Shown here: in pieces, positions 33,001-37,980 of the stretch
Numbering within the stretch: the stretch's first letter is position 1
How the letters are laid out: every line of letters begins with the position of its first letter
Source: Candidatus Omnitrophota bacterium
GTDB taxonomy: Bacteria; Omnitrophota; Gorgyraeia; JABMRN01; RBG-13-46-9
DNA: 37,980 nucleotides
Assembly (NCBI GenBank): GCA_030605095.1
Contig: JAUWBJ010000005.1
Span: forward strand, 1 to 37,980
Direction: 5' to 3'
The notes under the pieces: model-generated
Database searches by the model: none
The model's input: the letters and a program-made list of their open reading frames with translations, nothing else
What the model was told of the DNA's origin: nothing
Position numbers and translations under genes: made by a program

Positions 33001-33086
33001 GCAGCTGACAGTAGGTGCTTCTGCGAGTGGGAGGATCCGCACCGGGCGGAGGGGCCCACGCAGAGAGGCACCCGCTGGCAACTGGC
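33001..33086. ncRNA. GC-rich rod-like structure, candidate non-coding RNA
   Basis: About 86 bases of far higher GC than the surroundings, between the glgA stop and the pgk promoter. It can fold into one long stem: GGTGC/GCACC, CTGC/GCAG, GTGGG/CCCAC and CCGC/GCGG, with a symmetric purine-rich internal loop (AGGAT opposite AGGGG) and a 5-base apical loop. The stem can be extended outward by CAG.TGACAG-like pairs. Strand is unknown. No SRP, 6S, tmRNA or RNase P core was recognised. It could instead be a glgA 3' structure. Confidence 0.45.
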
Positions 33087-33099
33087 AATCGAATTCACG

Positions 33100-34497
33100 T
33101 TACCTCAGGAGTTTCTCGTAAAGCTCTTTATAATGTAAAGCTGATGCTTTCCATGAAAAATCTAAACCCATAATCCTCTTCTGAATCTTTTGCCATTTTT
33201 CTTTGTCCTTGTAAAGTTCTACGGCTTGGGATACGGCCTTTATTAAATCTTTTTTCGTCGCCTCGGAAAATTTTATTCCGTTTCCGCGTTCTTCATCCGT
33301 ATATACATCGATTATTGTGTCATTTAAACCGCCTGTTGACCTCACCACGGGCAGCGTTCCATACTTCAAACTATATAGCTGGTTTAAACCGCAGGGTTCG
33401 TATCTGGACGGCATTATAAAAATATCGCTGCCTGCCTCGACCTTATGTGCGAGGCGGTTATCAAATTTTATATGGCTCGATATATACAGTGGGTATTCTG
33501 TGGCTATGCGCTTGCAGAGTGAGTTGTATTTCTCATCTCCGGTGCCAAGAATAATAATACTGGCTCCCAAATCTATTATCTCCCTTGCCGCCTCGACAAT
33601 GAGGTCTATTCCCTTCTGATGGGCAAGCCTTGATATTACGCCGATGAGAGGCCTTTCTAAAGTGTCCGGGGGCAGATTAGCGCTCTTTATGAGGTCTTTC
33701 TTGCACTCAAGCTTTTTGTCAATGGTCTCTCTATCATAATTCTCGGCTATGTGCTTATCTAATTTAGGGTCCCACTCGCTATAATCGACGCCGTTAACTA
33801 TGCCGTAAACTTGAGAAGCGCGCGTCCTTAAAATTCCGTCCATACCGCAACCAAATTCCGGAGTAAGAATCTCCTCGCTATATCCCTTGCTAACAGTGCT
33901 GATAGCCGAAGAATACACAATGCCTGCTTTCAAAAATGAGAGCTTGCCGTAATACTCTATACCGTTAATGTTATAAAACCTTCGTGGTATGCCTATGCTA
34001 TAAAGCGAGTCCTTCTTAAATAATCCCTGATAGCCGATGTTGTGTATGGTAAAAAGTGTTTTTATATCTACGCCGTGAATCTTCAAATAGAGCGGCACCA
34101 GGCCCGTTTGCCATTCGTTGCAGTGAACGATATCAAACCCCCGGGCCGGCTCGATGGCGACTACCGCAATCGCTCTCGCAAAATAGGAAAAACGCAAGGA
34201 ATTATCTTTGTAATCGCCTGTCGGTTCCGAATAGAGATTGTCCCTATCGTAATATTTATCATTGACGACAAAGATATATTCTATGCCACCCTCTTTGTAT
34301 GTAAGGAAATCGAATTGCCCGATTGAAAAATGGCTGAGATTTAACCTCATGTTCTTCACGCTCTTATAAAAAGGCAGGATAACGCTTGCGCGACAGGAAA
34401 TTTCGTTTAAGGCTCTGGGTAGGCTTCCGCTTACATCAGCCAGGCCCCCTGTCTTGGCAAAAGGAGCGACTTCCGGCGAGGCAAAAAGAATATTCAT
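33100..34497 (-). CDS. glgA: Glycogen synthase
   Basis: A GT5 enzyme elongating alpha-1,4-glucan from ADP-glucose. KTGGLADVSGSLPRAL at 15-30 contains the KTGGL donor-phosphate motif, and the C-terminal PSRYEPCGLNQLYSLKYGTLPVV block is characteristic. It has 465 residues. It starts 7 bp after gap with no clear ribosome binding site. glgB and glgC are not in the window. Confidence 0.96.
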   Translation of the reverse strand: MNILFASPEVAPFAKTGGLADVSGSLPRALNEISCRASVILPFYKSVKNMRLNLSHFSIGQFDFLTYKEGGIEYIFVVNDKYYDRDNLYSEPTGDYKDNSLRFSYFARAIAVVAIEPARGFDIVHCNEWQTGLVPLYLKIHGVDIKTLFTIHNIGYQGLFKKDSLYSIGIPRRFYNINGIEYYGKLSFLKAGIVYSSAISTVSKGYSEEILTPEFGCGMDGILRTRASQVYGIVNGVDYSEWDPKLDKHIAENYDRETIDKKLECKKDLIKSANLPPDTLERPLIGVISRLAHQKGIDLIVEAAREIIDLGASIIILGTGDEKYNSLCKRIATEYPLYISSHIKFDNRLAHKVEAGSDIFIMPSRYEPCGLNQLYSLKYGTLPVVRSTGGLNDTIIDVYTDEERGNGIKFSEATKKDLIKAVSQAVELYKDKEKWQKIQKRIMGLDFSWKASALHYKELYEKLLR

Positions 34498-34504
34498 ATA
34501 AAGA

Positions 34505-35588
<1,084 letters not shown>

Positions 35589-35591
<3 letters not shown>

Positions 35592-36581
35592 CTTCATCAA
35601 ATTCCTCGCTGCTACTTCGGGGGGAACGGGATTTACATAAAAGCCGCTGCCCCACTCAAAGCCAGCCACATTGACCAGTTTCGGCATAATCTCTATATGC
35701 CAGTGATAATATTCCTTCTCAAAGCCGCTTATCGGCGAGGTATGGATTATGTAATTGTACGGCGGATCGTTCAATAACTTTTTCAATTTTTTCATGCTAT
35801 TTCTCAATATGGTGCCCAGAGGTTTTACCTCCTCTTTTTGAAGGCTTGTAAAATGCGATTCGTGCTTTTTTGGCATTATCCACATTTCATAAGGAAATCT
35901 CGAGACAAACGGCGAGAAGCAGATGAAAAAATCATTCTCCTCGACAATACGCTCTCTATCGCTCAATTCCTGGACCAATATATCGCAGAAGACGCATCTA
36001 TCCTTATAGTTGTAATATGCGAGGGAAGAATTAAGCTCTTCATTAACGCGTTTCGGCACGATGGGAAGCGCTATCAATTGCGAATGGGGGTGTTCCAGAG
36101 ACGCGCCCGCCGATTTTCCGTAATTTCTGAAGATAAGAATGTATTTAAATCTTTCGTCCTTTCTTAAATCGGTGCTCCTTGAGACATATGACCAGATTAT
36201 CTCTTCTGCCTGGTCATCCGATATATCTGCGACATCGCGCATATGATGCGGAATATCTACAATAACCTCGTGGGCGCCGATACCATCCATTCTGTCAAAA
36301 ACACCTATGCCTTGTTTTTTCAAGTCACCTTTGGCTTCAAGGGCAGGATATTTGTTCGGCACCACCCTTATTGTCCATCCAGGCGTATTTGGCGCTCCGA
36401 TGCTTCTGTGGGCAACAATCTCAGGAGGCGTCAGATGTTCGTTTCCGGGGCAAAAAGGGCAATTTTCAGTATCGTTACTTTTTACGATTTTCTCGAACGA
36501 GAATTCCTCCGGTTCTATAACCTTTTCATAATTTACGATTATCCATCTGCCTGTTATAGGGTCTCTTCTTAACTGTGACAT
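35589..36581 (-). CDS. galT: Galactose-1-phosphate uridylyltransferase (first paralogue)
   Basis: Transfers UMP between UDP-glucose and galactose-1-phosphate, or acts as a broader hexose-1-phosphate nucleotidyltransferase. Zinc cysteines C41 and C44 (CPFCPGNE), a second pair CVFCD in the middle, and the catalytic HPHSQ at 164-168 with H166 as nucleophile are present. 330 residues. A tandem GAGTAGC-type repeat separates it from the second copy. No galK or galE is in the window, so its role may be in sugar-nucleotide exchange for glucan synthesis. Confidence 0.88.
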
Positions 36582-36593
36582 TCTATACTCTCG

Positions 36594-37634
36594 CTACTCG
36601 CTACTCTCTACTTCCCTAAGATATTTACATGCCTCTTCCGGCGGTGTGGGATTGATATAAAAACCGCTTCCCCATTCAAACCCCGCAACTTGAGTCAAAC
36701 GGGGCATAATCTCTATATGCCAGTGATAGTCGTTCTCTATCGTTTCCCAATAGCCTTTCTTCTTTCTTCTCCTGAAAGGCGCTGTATGCAAAATTATATT
36801 GTATGGAAAATTGCCGAGTGTCTTTATCATTCCATCCATGGTTAACTGGAAAATCTTGGAGAAACCTTTTATTTCATCTTTTGTCATGGTATCAAAATCG
36901 CAGGAGTGTTTCCTGGGCAGAATCCATGTCTCAAACGGAAATCTGGAACAATAAGGATTAAGCGCGAGAAAATTATCCACTTCCAAAAATACCCTTTCAT
37001 TCTGGTCCAGTTCCTGCCTTATCATATCGCAGAATATACATCTATCCTTATAGTCGAAATAACGTTTCGAACCGACCAGTTCCTCTTTAACGCGCTTGGG
37101 CGTAACCGGTGTTGCTATTAGCTGAAGGTGCTCGTGAGGGATATTGCCGCCGCCGGCAACCTTTCCATAGTTTTTGAAAATTAGAACATATTTTAACCGC
37201 TGGTCTTTTTTTAATTCTCGCATCCTTTTTATAATTACTTCGGTGAGTTTTTCAATCTGGGGTAGGTCTTTTATAAATGCATCCGGGCCATGATGAGGCG
37301 TTGCGATTAAGACCTCATGGCTGCCTATGCCGTTCATAAGGTCATACATACGTTTTCCGTGTCTGTCTAAATCGCCCAGTATGTTCAAAAAAGGAGAAAT
37401 GGAAGGAACAACGCGTATCTTCCACCCTGGAGCATTAGGCCGGGTGCGGCTTTTTCGCCATGCATAAATTTCAGGAGGGGTAAGGGATTCGTTGCCTTCG
37501 CAGAAAGGGCATTTTTTATGCGGTGATAAGGAATCTTTTTCTTTTTCAAAAGAAAAATCAGTCGGCCTCTTCGCCCTTTCAGTCGCAATAATAACCCATC
37601 TTCCTATTATAGGATCTTTCCTTAATTCTGGCAT
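36594..37634 (-). CDS. Galactose-1-phosphate uridylyltransferase family protein (second paralogue)
   Basis: 346 residues, clearly related to the neighbouring GalT over its whole length (shared N-terminus LRKDPIIGRWVI, CPFCEGNESLTPPEI and the C-terminal HWHIEIMPRL...GFEWGSGFYINP). Its active site reads PHEHLQ at 166-171 in place of HPHSQ; the second histidine, the nucleophile, is kept. The divergence suggests a different donor or acceptor, for example ADP- rather than UDP-linked. It has its own promoter and is the first gene of the galT-gap-glgA group. Confidence 0.82.
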   Translation of the reverse strand: MPELRKDPIIGRWVIIATERAKRPTDFSFEKEKDSLSPHKKCPFCEGNESLTPPEIYAWRKSRTRPNAPGWKIRVVPSISPFLNILGDLDRHGKRMYDLMNGIGSHEVLIATPHHGPDAFIKDLPQIEKLTEVIIKRMRELKKDQRLKYVLIFKNYGKVAGGGNIPHEHLQLIATPVTPKRVKEELVGSKRYFDYKDRCIFCDMIRQELDQNERVFLEVDNFLALNPYCSRFPFETWILPRKHSCDFDTMTKDEIKGFSKIFQLTMDGMIKTLGNFPYNIILHTAPFRRRKKKGYWETIENDYHWHIEIMPRLTQVAGFEWGSGFYINPTPPEEACKYLREVESSE

Positions 37635-37657
37635 AATATTTCGTTCAGCTCGCAGTG

Positions 37658-37685
37658 ATTATAGCATAATAGACATTTTATTCAA
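37658..37685 (-). promoter_or_regulatory. Promoter of galT-galT-gap-glgA
   Basis: TTGAAT (37685-37680), a 16-bp spacer and a perfect TATAAT (37663-37658). Confidence 0.75.
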
Positions 37686-37710
37686 ATATAATAAACAAAA
37701 TAAAATAAAA

Positions 37711-37880
37711 AGGGACGGGGCTGATGCTGAACTTAGGCCTGTCCCTAGACTGAACTTACGTCTGTCCCCAAATCCACACATAATATACAATTCCCCGAGC
37801 ACATACGTACTCTTAGTTTGAGATTTTCTGTTTTTTTATAAAAAGGGGACAGGCCTAAGTTCAGCATCAGCCCCGTCCCT
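37711..37880. repeat. Large inverted repeat with GGGGACAGG core
   Basis: Arms of 36 bp at 37711-37746 and 37845-37880 (AGGGACGGGGCTGATGC outermost) match almost perfectly. Inside the left arm's neighbour a shorter repeat, CTGAACTTACGTCTGTCCCC, echoes the arm. The inner edge carries GGGGACAGG, the same core as the A family. No transposase gene is present, so it would be non-autonomous. Confidence 0.85.
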
Positions 37881-37901
37881 AATCTTATAATCTTACTAAT
37901 C

Positions 37902-37980
37902 TTACTGCTTTCCAAGAAACATCCCTTTCTTAACCTTATGCCCTCTTATAAAGCTTGCCGCGTCCATCATCTTTGCACCT
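37902..37980 (-). CDS. 3' end of an unidentified gene
   Basis: The last 25 codons of a frame entering from the right, ending GMFLGKQ and TAA. The segment (AASFIRGHKVKKG) is too short for me to recognise. The stop is followed by tandem AGTAAGATT-like units and then by the large inverted repeat. Confidence 0.55.
   Translation of the reverse strand, partial: GAKMMDAASFIRGHKVKKGMFLGKQ

Noticed and set aside
33001-33086. SRP RNA, 6S RNA or tmRNA
   Set aside because: The rod shape is suggestive, but I found no SRP GGAA-type loop motif, no 6S central bubble and no tmRNA or RNase P core on either strand.

Overview
The window is a bacterial chromosome segment of moderate GC. Every gene that can be supported lies on the minus strand. 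The contents are core biosynthesis and central carbon metabolism with no phage or conjugative genes. LL-diaminopimelate aminotransferase (dapL) inside a dap cluster, the archaeal-like LeuC/LeuD pair and the dense small palindromes fit an uncultured bacterium such as Candidatus Omnitrophota. That placement is inference; no rRNA or marker phylogeny was run.

Layout, read in the direction of transcription from the right end. (1) A partial gene, then tandem galT paralogues, gap, glgA, an array of hairpins with a promoter and a GC-rich candidate RNA, then pgk, tpiA and secG. (2) A peptide ABC transporter: oppA, oppB, oppC and a fused two-domain ATPase. (3) A trehalose cluster: otsA, otsB, a DUF5752-like gene and a TreT-like glycosyltransferase. 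(4) A two-gene nucleotidyltransferase module with its own promoter. (5) leuC-leuD-leuB-asd, then a second nucleotidyltransferase module and truA. (6) rplM-rpsI with its own promoter and a terminator. (7) A 13-gene amino-acid and vitamin run from one consensus promoter: argC-argJ-argB-argD-argG-argH-lysA-dapF-dapA-dapB-dapL-folK-panC. argF, leuA, lysC and panB are not in the window.

The genes link sugar phosphates (GalT, GAPDH, PGK, TPI) to glucan and trehalose storage, and aspartate semialdehyde (asd) to diaminopimelate and lysine. The arginine branch uses the acetyl-recycling ArgJ route.

The most unusual content is not a gene. The window carries at least 19 palindromic elements in several families: about 42 bp, 75 bp, 106-107 bp, 35 bp and single types. 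Arms co-vary between copies while the centres stay similar. In eleven gene junctions the element begins with a TGA that is the stop codon of the preceding gene, or (leuC) the next in-frame codon after it. One element is nested inside another. Four palindromes lie in frame inside coding regions (dapB, twice in the fused ATPase gene, and oppA) and are translated. Two 106-bp copies also appear to supply the ribosome binding site directly before GTG starts (leuD, pgk). This looks like an active or recently active non-autonomous palindrome system, comparable in concept to REP elements and to the Rickettsia palindromic elements found inside genes.
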